Assembly (NCBI RefSeq): GCF_019703305.1
Contig: NZ_AP024814.1
Location: 372,001 to 436,000 of the forward strand
Direction: 5' to 3'
Length of the DNA stretch: 64,000 nucleotides
Source: Helicobacter sp. NHP19-003
Lineage (GTDB): Bacteria; Campylobacterota; Campylobacteria; Campylobacterales; Helicobacteraceae
Shown here in pieces: positions 45,293-54,189 of this stretch. The translations under genes and the position numbers were made by a program. Each line of letters begins with the position of its first letter. Position 1 is the first letter of the stretch. The notes under the pieces are model-generated. The model did no database searches. It was not told the DNA's origin and was given only the letters and a program-made list of their open reading frames with translations.

Positions 45293-45970
45293 TTAACCTC
45301 TATTGTGTTGGTATTTTTTCTCTAAGTATTGGCTTAGGTAAGATAGGGGGTAGCACAGCGCAAAGTAAAGGATAAAGATCAGTCCATAGACAAAAAAGCT
45401 CGCATGGGGCATGTTGATTAAATTGACTTCTATGATTTGCTGCCCGACTTTGAGCAGATCAATCGCCCCAATGAGAGAGATTAGGGCGGTGGTCTTAATC
45501 ATCCTTGTGAAGAGATTCACGCTTGCGGGCAGTAGGGCTAAGAGGGCTTGGGGGAAGAGAATGTAAAAAGTGGTTTGTAGGGGCTTTAGCCCTAGAGCGG
45601 TTGCGCTCTGTGCTTGGTGTTTAGAGATGGAGCTCAAAGCCCCCCTTGTTAAGTCCATCATCTCGGCTGCTCCCCACAGACTAAAGACCACCACCCCCGC
45701 CATAAATGCCTCAATGTGTAAATCAAAGAGCGCAGCCAAGCCAAAATACACGATAAACAACCACGCCAAAAGCGGGACAATCCATACCGCCTCTAAATAC
45801 ACCCGGCACACTAATTTAGCCCCCACCCCCAAAAGCCATCAACACCCCCAAGCTAAGCCCCCCACCAAAGAGAAAACGATAGAAATGAGGGCTAGAGCTA
45901 AAGTCGTGGCTAGCCCCTCAGCCAAGCGGGCCAAGTTATCGGCACTAAAGAGTTGCAACAGTTCTAGCAT
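45293..45970 (-). pseudogene. glnP: Amino-acid ABC transporter permease with an internal stop
   Basis: The true start is the ATG at 45970 (MLELLQLFSADNLARLAEGL). The frame ends after 43 codons at a TGA (45839-45841), then the same frame resumes as LLGVGAKLVCRVYLEAVWIVPL and continues intact to 45293, with the EAA-type loop (ATALGLKPLQTTF). In the alternative frame the gap reads VLMAFGGGG, as expected from relatives, bounded by G5 runs on both sides (coding strand of 45820-45845). Two compensating one-base slips in those G runs would explain it. As read, the permease is not made in full. The gene overlaps the next permease by 7 nt. Confidence 0.75.
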
Positions 45971-46623
45971 GCTTTTTGCTTATAGTACCGCTCTAAGAGC
46001 ACAAACAGCCCGCTTAAGGGCAACAACACGACCAAATAAGAGAGTACTAGTAAAAGCAACGCCTCGTTTGTCTTGTAGTAAATGCCGATTAGATCCTTTG
46101 CCACAAACATTAAATCCGCCAGAGCAATTGCGCTCACCACGGAAGTTTCTTTGAGTAAGAAAATCACATTTGCACCCAAAGATGGCAAAGAAATCGCCAA
46201 ACTTTGGGGCAAGAGCACAAAGCGCAAACTTTGCCACCTAGACAACCCCAAACTCAAAGAGCTTTCAAACTGCACCTTGTTGAGTGCCTTTAGCCCTAGT
46301 AAAAAGCTCTCTGCCATATATGCCCCGCCCAAAAAGATCACCCCGAGCACGGCGCAAGCAAGCGCGTTCAAAGTTAGCCCCACTTCGTGCAAGCCGTAAT
46401 ACAAAAAGAAAAGCTGAATGAGTAAGGGGGTGTTTCGGGCCAACTCGGTGTAGCCCTTAGCCAGACTAGCTAAGAACTTGGGCTTAAAGAACAGACACAA
46501 AGCCACGAGAAAGCCCAAAAAGCTCGCCCCCAAAATGCCAAAAAAGGAAATTTCAAGCGTGAGGGCGAGCCCATGTCCAAATAGGGGCAGAGCATGGCGC
46601 ACAAACTGCCAATCTAAATCCAA
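45964..46623 (-). CDS. Amino-acid ABC transporter permease (second)
   Basis: 219 aa inner membrane permease with about five helices, and the conserved cytoplasmic coupling segment of the HisM/GlnP family (ARNTPLLIQLFFLYYGL at helix 3 and the EAA loop SSLSLGLSRWQSLRFVLLPQ). It heads the cluster permease-glnP-glnQ-glnH. With glnP broken, a homodimer of this permease could in principle serve. Confidence 0.92.
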   Translation of the reverse strand: MDLDWQFVRHALPLFGHGLALTLEISFFGILGASFLGFLVALCLFFKPKFLASLAKGYTELARNTPLLIQLFFLYYGLHEVGLTLNALACAVLGVIFLGGAYMAESFLLGLKALNKVQFESSLSLGLSRWQSLRFVLLPQSLAISLPSLGANVIFLLKETSVVSAIALADLMFVAKDLIGIYYKTNEALLLLVLSYLVVLLPLSGLFVLLERYYKQKAC

Positions 46624-46699
46624 ACCACAACCTCCCGCAAACTTAAAGTCTGCTAAAAGGCTCTATCTTAGAGAAATAAGCTAAGGGCAGGCTTAAAGC

Positions 46700-49255
46700 C
46701 TAGAGAGCCATTTTCTCCATCAAGTGGAAATTCATGTAGCGGTAAATCTCCTCCTTGCGCTCGGTGAGCTTGTGCGCCACTAGGTCTAAATACTCTTTGG
46801 GCGTGGGGATTTTGCCAAGCAGGGCACACACCGCCCCCAGCTCGGCACTGCCTAAATACACCTGCGCACCCTTGCCCATGCGGTTGTCAAAATTGCGCGT
46901 GGAGGTGGAAAAGACCACCGCATTATCTCTAACCCTCGCTTGATTGCCCATACACAAACTGCAACCCGGGACCTCTGTGCGCGCGCCTGCTGCCCCAAAA
47001 ATCGCAAAGTAGCCCTCTTTAATGAGTTGTTGCTCGTCCATTTTAGTGGGCGGTACAATCCAAAGGCGGATAGGCGATGCTCCCGCTCCCTTGACAATCT
47101 CGCCAAAGGCTCGAAAATGCCCAATATTTGTCATGCAGCTGCCGATAAACACCTCATCGATCTTTTGGGGGCGTTTGGGGTTGCTCAATATTTCGCTCAA
47201 TGCCGCCACATCATCGGGGTCGTTAGGGCATGCCAAAATGGGCTCTGTGATTTCGTTTAAATCAATCTCAATCACCGCGGCGTATTCAGCATCTGCGTCT
47301 GGCTCAAGCAAAGTGGGGTTATTGATCCACTCTTGCATTTTGGCGGCGCGCCTTCGCAGGGTTTCTTTGTGCTCATAGCCACTTTCTATCATTTGCTCGA
47401 TGAGCTTAATATTTGAGCTCAAATATTCAATGATGGGCTCTTTATTTAGGCGCACGGTGCAAGCGGCGGCACTTCTCTCGGCACTCGCATCGCTGAACTC
47501 AAAAGCTTGCTCGATTTTAATGTCGCCTAAACCCTCGATCTCTAAAATCCGCCCATTGAAGATATTTTTCTTGCCCTTTTTCTCCACGGTCAATAAGCCT
47601 TGCTTGATGGCGTAGTAAGGAATGGCATTCACCAAATCCCTTAAAGTGATCCCCGGCTGCATTTGTCCCTTAAAACGCACCAGCACAGACTCGGGCATGT
47701 TTAAGGGCATCGTGCCCGTAACAGCGGCAAAGGCGACTAACCCACTGCCGGCAGGAAAACTAATGCCGATAGGAAAACGGGTGTGGCTATCTCCGCCCGT
47801 GCCTAGCGTGTCGGGTAGCCCCATGCGATTAAGCCATGAGTGGATGATGCCATCTTTAGGTTTTAAAGCCACGCCCCCCCGGCTGGTGAAAAACTGGGGC
47901 AAGGTGGCTTGCAAACTCACATCGGCGGGTTTGGGGTAGGCGGCGGTGTGGCAAAAGGATTGCAACACAAAATCGGCTTCAAAGCTAAGGCTGGCAAGTT
48001 CTTTGACTTCATCCCTTGTCATCGCCCCTGTGGTGTCTTGGCTGCCCACAGTGGTGGTGATAGGCTCACAGTAAGCCCCGGGGCGCACCCCCTCAAGCCC
48101 ACATGCACGCCCCACCATTTTCTGCGCTAGGGTGTAGCCTTTGTTACTATCAAGGGGTTGCTTTGGGCTCGCAAAGACACTAGAAGCCTCTAAGCCCAAA
48201 AACTTACGGGCTTTGTTGGTTAAGCCCCGCCCGATAATGAGCGCAATGCGTCCGCCCGCTCTAAATTCATCGGCTAGGGTGGTGGGTTCTAGGTTAAAGC
48301 GACTCACCACCTGCCCTTGTTTGCAAATCTCGCCCTTGTAAGGATAGACTTGGATGATGTCGCCCTCATGCAGGTCTTTGACATCGGCGATTAGGGGTAA
48401 TGCCCCGCTGTCCTCACAAGTGGCAAAGAAAATTGGGGCAATCACCCCCCCGATCACCACGCCCCCCGTGCGTTTATTTGGCACAAAGGGGATGTCTTGG
48501 CCAAAGTGCCACATGATAGAGTTGGTCGCGCTTTTACGCGAGCTACCCGTGCCGACCACATCGCCCACATACACCACCGGTATGCCCTTAGATTTGGCTT
48601 TTTCTAACCTTTCGTGCGTGTTTTCAATGCGGTTTTTCAACATGGCATTGGCGTGTAGGGGAATGTCGCTGCGGGTGAAGGCATCGCTAGCCGGGCTCAA
48701 ATCGTCCGTGTTGGTTTCGCCATCGATTTTTAGCACGCACAGCTCGAGTTTTTCGGGCAGGGCGGGTCTGTTTAAAAACCACTCAGCATTTGCCCACGAC
48801 TCTAAAACCTCTTTGGCTAGGGCGTTGGTTTTGCTTAAGCTGGCGATCGTTTCAAAAGAGTTATAGACAAGCAGGGTGGATTTCAACGCTTGGCACGCCT
48901 CTTTAGCCACCTGTGCATCGCCGCTTTGCAGGGCTAAAATCAAGGGAGCGACATTGTAACCGCCTAGCATGGTACCTAAATAGCGCACCGCCTCTAGGGG
49001 GCTAAAATGCGGGCATGTGCATTTTTTCAATGCCACTTGCCCGAGAAACTCGGCTTTGACCTGTGCGCCCTCATCGACCCCGGGGCTCACGCGGTGGATC
49101 AATAAATCCTTGACAAAAGCGCATTCATCGCTATTTTGTGAATGCATTAAAATCTCCACAACGCTTTGGACTTGTTTAGCACTCAAGGGCAGAGGGGGGA
49201 TATGCTCTTTTGCCCTCTCTTGCAGGGCTTTTTGGTATTCATCTAAGAAATGCAT
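46700..49255 (-). CDS. acnB: Aconitate hydratase B
   Basis: 851-aa [4Fe-4S] dehydratase converting citrate to isocitrate in the TCA cycle. It has the AcnB-specific N-terminal HEAT-like domain ([20 protein letters not shown]), the swivel domain ([16 protein letters not shown]), [17 protein letters not shown], and the cluster ligands in [13 protein letters not shown] and [13 protein letters not shown]. The ATG at 49255 has an aaaaggag ribosome site. AcnB in other bacteria also binds mRNA when it loses its cluster. Confidence 0.96.
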   Translation of the reverse strand: MHFLDEYQKALQERAKEHIPPLPLSAKQVQSVVEILMHSQNSDECAFVKDLLIHRVSPGVDEGAQVKAEFLGQVALKKCTCPHFSPLEAVRYLGTMLGGYNVAPLILALQSGDAQVAKEACQALKSTLLVYNSFETIASLSKTNALAKEVLESWANAEWFLNRPALPEKLELCVLKIDGETNTDDLSPASDAFTRSDIPLHANAMLKNRIENTHERLEKAKSKGIPVVYVGDVVGTGSSRKSATNSIMWHFGQDIPFVPNKRTGGVVIGGVIAPIFFATCEDSGALPLIADVKDLHEGDIIQVYPYKGEICKQGQVVSRFNLEPTTLADEFRAGGRIALIIGRGLTNKARKFLGLEASSVFASPKQPLDSNKGYTLAQKMVGRACGLEGVRPGAYCEPITTTVGSQDTTGAMTRDEVKELASLSFEADFVLQSFCHTAAYPKPADVSLQATLPQFFTSRGGVALKPKDGIIHSWLNRMGLPDTLGTGGDSHTRFPIGISFPAGSGLVAFAAVTGTMPLNMPESVLVRFKGQMQPGITLRDLVNAIPYYAIKQGLLTVEKKGKKNIFNGRILEIEGLGDIKIEQAFEFSDASAERSAAACTVRLNKEPIIEYLSSNIKLIEQMIESGYEHKETLRRRAAKMQEWINNPTLLEPDADAEYAAVIEIDLNEITEPILACPNDPDDVAALSEILSNPKRPQKIDEVFIGSCMTNIGHFRAFGEIVKGAGASPIRLWIVPPTKMDEQQLIKEGYFAIFGAAGARTEVPGCSLCMGNQARVRDNAVVFSTSTRNFDNRMGKGAQVYLGSAELGAVCALLGKIPTPKEYLDLVAHKLTERKEEIYRYMNFHLMEKMAL

Positions 49256-49283
49256 AAAACTCCTTTTGGGGATAATGTTTTTG

Positions 49284-49294
49284 AGTATATAATA
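49284..49294 (-). promoter_or_regulatory. Promoter region of acnB
   Basis: TTATTATATAC on the minus strand, about 30 nt before the acnB ATG, in the 113-bp divergent region shared with mqnA. A precise -10 hexamer could be TATTAT or TATATA. Confidence 0.4.
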
Positions 49295-49368
49295 ACTTCT
49301 ATGAATTTTTGACCCAACTTAAGTCCGTTTGTGGCTGTGAGGGATGAGATTGTGTAAAAAGGTTTGGC

Positions 49369-50064
49369 ATGCGTTTTGGCAAAATCGACTATTTAAATTT
49401 ACTCCCCTTTGACATCTTCATCAAGGGCTACCCCACGCCCTCAAGTTTTAAACAATGTTTAAACCACAGAAAATCCTATCCAGCTAAACTGAATAAGGAC
49501 TTTTTCCTGCGGCGCATTGACGCAGGCTTCATCTCCTCTTTGGCTGGCTATGCGTCTTGGCGCAAAAAGCAGGTAACGCCCTGTGCCATCATTGGCAATG
49601 CAAAGGTGTTGAGCGTACTTGTGCTGTTGCAAGAAAAAGAAGGCATAGACACACAATCGGCGACTTCTAACGCCCTCTGCCAAGTCTTGGGGCTTAAGGG
49701 GCAAGTGTTGATCGGAGATAATGCCTTGCGTTTTTACTACAAACCACAGCCCAAGCCCGAATTTGTGGATTTAGCCACGCTGTGGCATCAAAAAACAGGC
49801 TTGCCCTTTGTCTTTGGGCGTTTCTGCTACCAAGCACATGGAGCATTTTACCAAGAAATGGCAAAAGCCTTTTATAAAAGACCTGTGAAAATCCCCCACT
49901 ATATCCTGGAGCAGAGGGCAAAGATGAGCGGACTCACAAGGGCGCAAATTTTGCACTATTTAAAGCACATTTTATACAGAGTGCGCCCCAAAGAAGAGTT
50001 TTCTTTGCGCTGTTTTTACCGCCAAGTGCGCCTAAAAAGGGCCACAAGGCCTAAGCGTTTTTAG
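49369..50064 (+). CDS. mqnA: Chorismate dehydratase of the futalosine menaquinone pathway
   Basis: 231 aa with the MqnA fold (type 2 periplasmic-binding-protein-like): RFGKIDYLNLLPFDIFIKGY, then RRIDAGFISSLAGYAS, LIGDNALRFYY and LATLWHQKTGLPFVFGRFCY. It converts chorismate to 3-enolpyruvoyl-benzoate, the first step of the futalosine route used by Helicobacter and Campylobacter. The carboxy tail is Arg/Lys rich. It is divergent from acnB and overlaps the convergent membrane protein gene by 14 bp. Confidence 0.87.
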   Translation: MRFGKIDYLNLLPFDIFIKGYPTPSSFKQCLNHRKSYPAKLNKDFFLRRIDAGFISSLAGYASWRKKQVTPCAIIGNAKVLSVLVLLQEKEGIDTQSATSNALCQVLGLKGQVLIGDNALRFYYKPQPKPEFVDLATLWHQKTGLPFVFGRFCYQAHGAFYQEMAKAFYKRPVKIPHYILEQRAKMSGLTRAQILHYLKHILYRVRPKEEFSLRCFYRQVRLKRATRPKRF

Positions 50065-50800
50065 GGCGAAACATCAATTCCACAAGCCAGCTTAAAACTC
50101 CGAGCACATAAAAGGCCAATCGGGCTTGGTTGCACCGCTCTACCTGAAAAAGTGTGTGTGCACTCAAGAGAAAGACCAAAATCCCCGCCCCCAAGACCCA
50201 TAAGTTCGTGTACTCGTAAAGCCCAAAGCAATGGGGGCGTTTTGCAAGCAAGTAGAGCAACCACACCAGCCCCATACAAAATAAAGAAAAATCCCCCAAA
50301 GCTAGCCAGCTAGAGTCTAAAAGATAGCTTTGTAACCCAGAAGCGAAGATGAAAAACAAGCAGGTGTTGAGCGATGGAGCAAAAAAGAGCAGGACTTGAG
50401 CTGGGGGGGTTTCCTGCCACTTGAGTAGAAACCGTCCCAGCCCCAAAACCACAAAGGCAATAAAAAAGAATAAGGAGAGTAAAAACCCCCCAAGCAGGCT
50501 TAGTGTGGGGGGGTGCAAGCACAGATAAGAAAACCCCACACAGCCCAAAAGTGCCGCAATTTGCGCCAGCCAAAAGCCCTCTTTGTGCCATAAGGAGCGC
50601 AATAGACAAACCAAAGACAGCACAGTTCCACACAAATAAAAGCCCCAAATTAGAGGTTTGTAAAAGCCCTTGTTTAAAATGCCAAAGAATTGCGAAAAAG
50701 ATTGGCTAAAGCTTGCGCACAGCAGAGCCAAAGCCGTGATCACAAAGAGCACAAAAAAGAGCGATGAGAGCACCATTTGGTAAAGGTTGGGTTTTTTCAT
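50051..50800 (-). CDS. Multispanning membrane protein of unknown function
   Basis: 249 aa from the ATG at 50800 (MKKPNLYQMVLSSLFFVLF), which sits at the amiA stop; the longer frame would run through amiA. About seven to eight hydrophobic helices, few charged residues, no cofactor motif. It resembles the conserved Helicobacter membrane protein found next to amiA. Function unknown. Confidence 0.75.
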   Translation of the reverse strand: MKKPNLYQMVLSSLFFVLFVITALALLCASFSQSFSQFFGILNKGFYKPLIWGFYLCGTVLSLVCLLRSLWHKEGFWLAQIAALLGCVGFSYLCLHPPTLSLLGGFLLSLFFFIAFVVLGLGRFLLKWQETPPAQVLLFFAPSLNTCLFFIFASGLQSYLLDSSWLALGDFSLFCMGLVWLLYLLAKRPHCFGLYEYTNLWVLGAGILVFLLSAHTLFQVERCNQARLAFYVLGVLSWLVELMFRPKNA

Positions 50801-51873
50801 CAATAATTTTTGCTGATGAAACTTTGCACACCATCGGCAATCCCCTTGGCTAGCCATTGCTCGTAGCGTTTGTCTTGGATTCGTTTGGACTCTTTGGGGT
50901 TGGAGTTGTAGCCAATTTCTATCAAAATGGATGGCATTAACGCCCCAGCCAGCACCCAAAAGGGTCCCTCGCGCACGCCCCCATCCACCACGCCTTTGTA
51001 GTGTTGGCGTAACTTGCTTAAAATGCCAAATTGCACATCAATGGCAAGTTTATTCGAAATGATGAGCCTTTGGGAGTTGAGCGAGTTCAAAAACGAGAGT
51101 TTGGAGAAATAGTCCATGACTTTAACATCGTCTTGGTTTTCTTGCTCGGCGACCTTGCGTGCCCGCTCACTTCTAGCCGTGGAGAGAAAATAGGTTTCTA
51201 TGCCCTCGGGGTTTGTGGTGGCGTTTTTGGGGATAGAATTGGCGTGTATGGAGATGAACAAATCGGCGTTCTTGTCGTTGGCAAACTCCGTGCGGGCTTT
51301 CAAGCTGATATAAACATCTTTTTTACGAGTCATATAGACTTTATAGCCCTGTTTTTGCAACTCTTGTTGCAAATCTTTTGCCACAGCCAGCACTATGCGC
51401 TTTTCACAAACATGGTTTACGCCTAGTGCACCGCAGTCATGCCCGCCATGCCCGGGGTCGATCACAACTTTAAACTGTTTCAATTCTTTAGGGTTAGGCT
51501 CTAGTGCTCTTATATTTTGGCGCACTAATGGGTGGGTTTGGATCAAGATATACAAGTGTTCGTGCGCAATTTTATAGCTGTAAGTGGTGTTTTTATTCCA
51601 AGCGATCCAAATTTGCGCATACTTGCGGTGGGTGATTTTAATCGAAGTTTTGTTCGCAAAGCGGTAGCGTCTGGGTGGTAGTAGCAGCTGGGCTTTCACT
51701 TGCAACAAAGTTTTAAAGTGAGAAAGACGGGTTTCTTTCACCACACGGTGGTTGATGGGCTGGTTGAAGGTGATTCTCAAAGAGCTCACCCCAAAGGGTA
51801 CAACATCCATGATTTTGAGCACATGTGCACCCAAGGTGGCGCAAAAAAGACAAAGTAAAAAAAAACAGCGCAC
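50800..51873 (-). CDS. amiA: N-acetylmuramoyl-L-alanine amidase
   Basis: 357 aa; signal peptide (MRCFFLLCLFCATLGA), an N-terminal beta-rich AMIN-like domain, then an Amidase_3 domain. Zinc ligands: His in VIDPGHGGHDCGALG, Glu about 15 residues later, and His in DLFISIHANS; the catalytic Glu lies in SILIEIGYNSNP. It cleaves the peptide from septal peptidoglycan in the periplasm; in H. pylori it is needed for daughter-cell separation and coccoid conversion. Located between fabX and a membrane protein gene. Confidence 0.93.
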   Translation of the reverse strand: MRCFFLLCLFCATLGAHVLKIMDVVPFGVSSLRITFNQPINHRVVKETRLSHFKTLLQVKAQLLLPPRRYRFANKTSIKITHRKYAQIWIAWNKNTTYSYKIAHEHLYILIQTHPLVRQNIRALEPNPKELKQFKVVIDPGHGGHDCGALGVNHVCEKRIVLAVAKDLQQELQKQGYKVYMTRKKDVYISLKARTEFANDKNADLFISIHANSIPKNATTNPEGIETYFLSTARSERARKVAEQENQDDVKVMDYFSKLSFLNSLNSQRLIISNKLAIDVQFGILSKLRQHYKGVVDGGVREGPFWVLAGALMPSILIEIGYNSNPKESKRIQDKRYEQWLAKGIADGVQSFISKNY

Positions 51874-51875
51874 CT

Positions 51876-52967
51876 CTAGCCTTGAGTCAGCTCTTGCACG
51901 AGTTCGTGTACGCTGATGATTTTTTCAATGCGATACCCATTAGCCCCCGTAAAATACAGCCCCTCTGCTCTATTGCCTTGATGGGCACGCCCTAAACCAT
52001 CGGCGATGCAATAGCCCACATTACGGGCCTCTTCGCCCCGATTGCAAGGGTTCACGCAATTACTCACGCAGGCAATCTTGGGGGCGTTGCCCTCTTTAAT
52101 GCGCTCTAAAACCCCTGTGTTGATGGCGCGGGCTGGGTAGCCCACAGGGGATTTGATGAGCAAAATATCTTCTTTTTTAAGGGCGGGCAAAATTTCGGCA
52201 TAGGCTTTGGCATCACACTCTTTCGTGCCTAAAAATCTCGTTGCCATTTGCACCCCACTCGCCCCTAAATCTAGCATTTTGTCTATGTCTTTGCGATCCC
52301 AAATGCCCCCAGCGGCGATGACAGGGATATCTCCCCACTCTTTAGCCGCTTCCACAATCCCGGGGACCAAATTTTCTAGCTGAAATTCTTCTTTAAAGCA
52401 GTCCTCATACTTGAAGCCCTGATGCCCTCCACTCAAAGGACCCTCCACAATCACAGCATCGGGGACTTTCTTATAGCGCGCGCTCCAGCGTTTACAAATG
52501 ATGTGCAAGGCTTTCACTGAAGAGATGATAGGGATGAGTGCGACATTGGGGAAGTCCTTGGTGAATTCGGGCATGTTTGTGGGCAAGCCCGCCCCCGTGA
52601 TGATGACATTCGCCCCCGCTTCGCAAGCATCTCTTACGACCCGTCCATACTCATTGATGGCGTGCAGGATATTTGCCCCCAAGGGCTTGGACCCACAGAT
52701 TTTACGGGCGTTTTTAAAGATTTCATTCAGGGCTTGTTTGGAATAGAAATTTAAGGCCTCAAAGGGTTTTTTTGCCACGATCTTTTCAACAAAGCGCATG
52801 TTTTTATAATAGCCTGTGCCCACCGCCGAGATCACACCCAGCACGCCCTCTTTAGCGGCACTGCCCGCCAATTCGTCCCAACTAATCCCCACACCCATGC
52901 CCCCTTGAAAAATGGGGTATTGGATGGTGTGTTTGCCGATTTTGAGCGGTTTTAATGTGGAAATCAT
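51876..52967 (-). CDS. fabX: FabX-type flavoprotein: acyl-ACP dehydrogenase/isomerase (NMO family)
   Basis: 363 aa of the nitronate monooxygenase/FabK superfamily: FMN barrel with YPIFQGGMGVGISWDELAG at the N-terminus, active-site His in GPLSGGHQGF, and AAGGIWDRKDI. Cysteines in CVSNCVNPCNRGEE plus GYC match the [4Fe-4S] site of H. pylori FabX, which dehydrogenates and isomerises decanoyl-ACP to start unsaturated fatty acid synthesis. The same synteny (tyrS - this gene - amiA) supports the assignment over a true nitronate monooxygenase. Confidence 0.88.
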   Translation of the reverse strand: MISTLKPLKIGKHTIQYPIFQGGMGVGISWDELAGSAAKEGVLGVISAVGTGYYKNMRFVEKIVAKKPFEALNFYSKQALNEIFKNARKICGSKPLGANILHAINEYGRVVRDACEAGANVIITGAGLPTNMPEFTKDFPNVALIPIISSVKALHIICKRWSARYKKVPDAVIVEGPLSGGHQGFKYEDCFKEEFQLENLVPGIVEAAKEWGDIPVIAAGGIWDRKDIDKMLDLGASGVQMATRFLGTKECDAKAYAEILPALKKEDILLIKSPVGYPARAINTGVLERIKEGNAPKIACVSNCVNPCNRGEEARNVGYCIADGLGRAHQGNRAEGLYFTGANGYRIEKIISVHELVQELTQG

Positions 52968-52977
52968 GTGTCCTACT

Positions 52978-54186
52978 TTAGTGGATGATGGCTTTTAAAA
53001 ATTTTCTTTTACCGACCTGCACAACATAAGTGCCCGAAGAAAAGTGATATTGCTCGTCCAAGAGTACCTCTTGATCGATCTTCACGCCTCCGGCCTTGAT
53101 GTCGCGTCTGGCCTGGGAAGTGGAGGGGCTTAAACCTGCCTCTTTGAGAACTTGGGCAATCCAAACCCCTGTGCTAAACTCCATTTGCGCCAGGTCGCTT
53201 GGGATTTGTTTTTGGCTAAAGATGAGATCAAAGGCGGCTTTGGCTTCTGCGGCTAATTCTTTAGAGTGCAAACGAGCGGTGATCTCTAGGGCTAGGTTTT
53301 CTTTGACGGCTTTGGGGTGTAAAACCCCCTTTTCTACCCCCCTTTTAAGCGTGGCAATTTCTGCGCTCGTTTGGCTGCTTAAAAGCTCGTAATACCTCCA
53401 CATTAAGGCATCGCTGATGCTTAAAAGTTTGGCATACATACCCTTAGGCTCTTCGCTCACCCCGATGTAATTACCCAAACTTTTACTCATTTTCGCCACG
53501 CCATCTAAGCCCTCAAGTAAGGGCATGGTCAACACACTTTGCTCTTTAGACAGTCCATAGGCCCTTTGTAAAAACCGCCCTACGAGTAAGTTAAACTTTT
53601 GGTCGTTGCCTCCAAGTTCAATGTCGCTCTGCAGTGCCACAGAGTCATAACCTTGCAAAAGCGGATACATGAACTCAACCATGCTGATGGGTTTTTTCTC
53701 TCTGTGGCGTTTCTCAAAATCATCTCTTTCCAGCATTCTAGCCACTGAAAATTTAGAAGTCAATACCAGCAAGCCATCCGCGCCCAGTGGACGCAACCAC
53801 TTGGAATTGAAACACACATCAGTTAGGGCAGGGTCTAAGATTTTAAAGACCTGTTGCTCGTAGGTTTTGGCATTAACCAAAACTTCTTCAAAGCTTAGGG
53901 TTTTTCTCGTTTCGCTCTTGCCACTAGGATCGCCAATGGTCGCCGTGAAATCCCCGATCACAAACTGCACCCTAGCCCCGTGTTTTTGCAAAGTGGCAAG
54001 TTTATTCAAAAGTACGGCATGCCCCAAGTGTAAATCAGGGGCGGTGGGGTCAAAGCCTGCCTTTGCGCTGAAGCGCTCCCCTGTGGCGTAGAATTTTTCC
54101 ACTAAACTTTGCAAATACTCTAAGCCGATGCACTCGCCCATGCCCCTTGTGATGTCTGCCATCGCCTCTGTAACGCTCATATCCAT
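52978..54186 (-). CDS. tyrS: Tyrosyl-tRNA synthetase
   Basis: 402-aa class I synthetase of the TyrRS type lacking the long insert: HLGHAVLLNKLATLQ (HIGH motif), GGNDQKFNLLVGR for tyrosine, KMSKSLGNYI (KMSKS motif) and a C-terminal S4 domain (SPSTSQARRDIKAGGVKIDQ). The start is the ATG at 54186 or the ATG two codons later; spacing to an AGGA favours the first. It lies 3 nt after spoT. Confidence 0.96.
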   Translation of the reverse strand: MDMSVTEAMADITRGMGECIGLEYLQSLVEKFYATGERFSAKAGFDPTAPDLHLGHAVLLNKLATLQKHGARVQFVIGDFTATIGDPSGKSETRKTLSFEEVLVNAKTYEQQVFKILDPALTDVCFNSKWLRPLGADGLLVLTSKFSVARMLERDDFEKRHREKKPISMVEFMYPLLQGYDSVALQSDIELGGNDQKFNLLVGRFLQRAYGLSKEQSVLTMPLLEGLDGVAKMSKSLGNYIGVSEEPKGMYAKLLSISDALMWRYYELLSSQTSAEIATLKRGVEKGVLHPKAVKENLALEITARLHSKELAAEAKAAFDLIFSQKQIPSDLAQMEFSTGVWIAQVLKEAGLSPSTSQARRDIKAGGVKIDQEVLLDEQYHFSSGTYVVQVGKRKFLKAIIH

Positions 54187-54189
54187 CCT

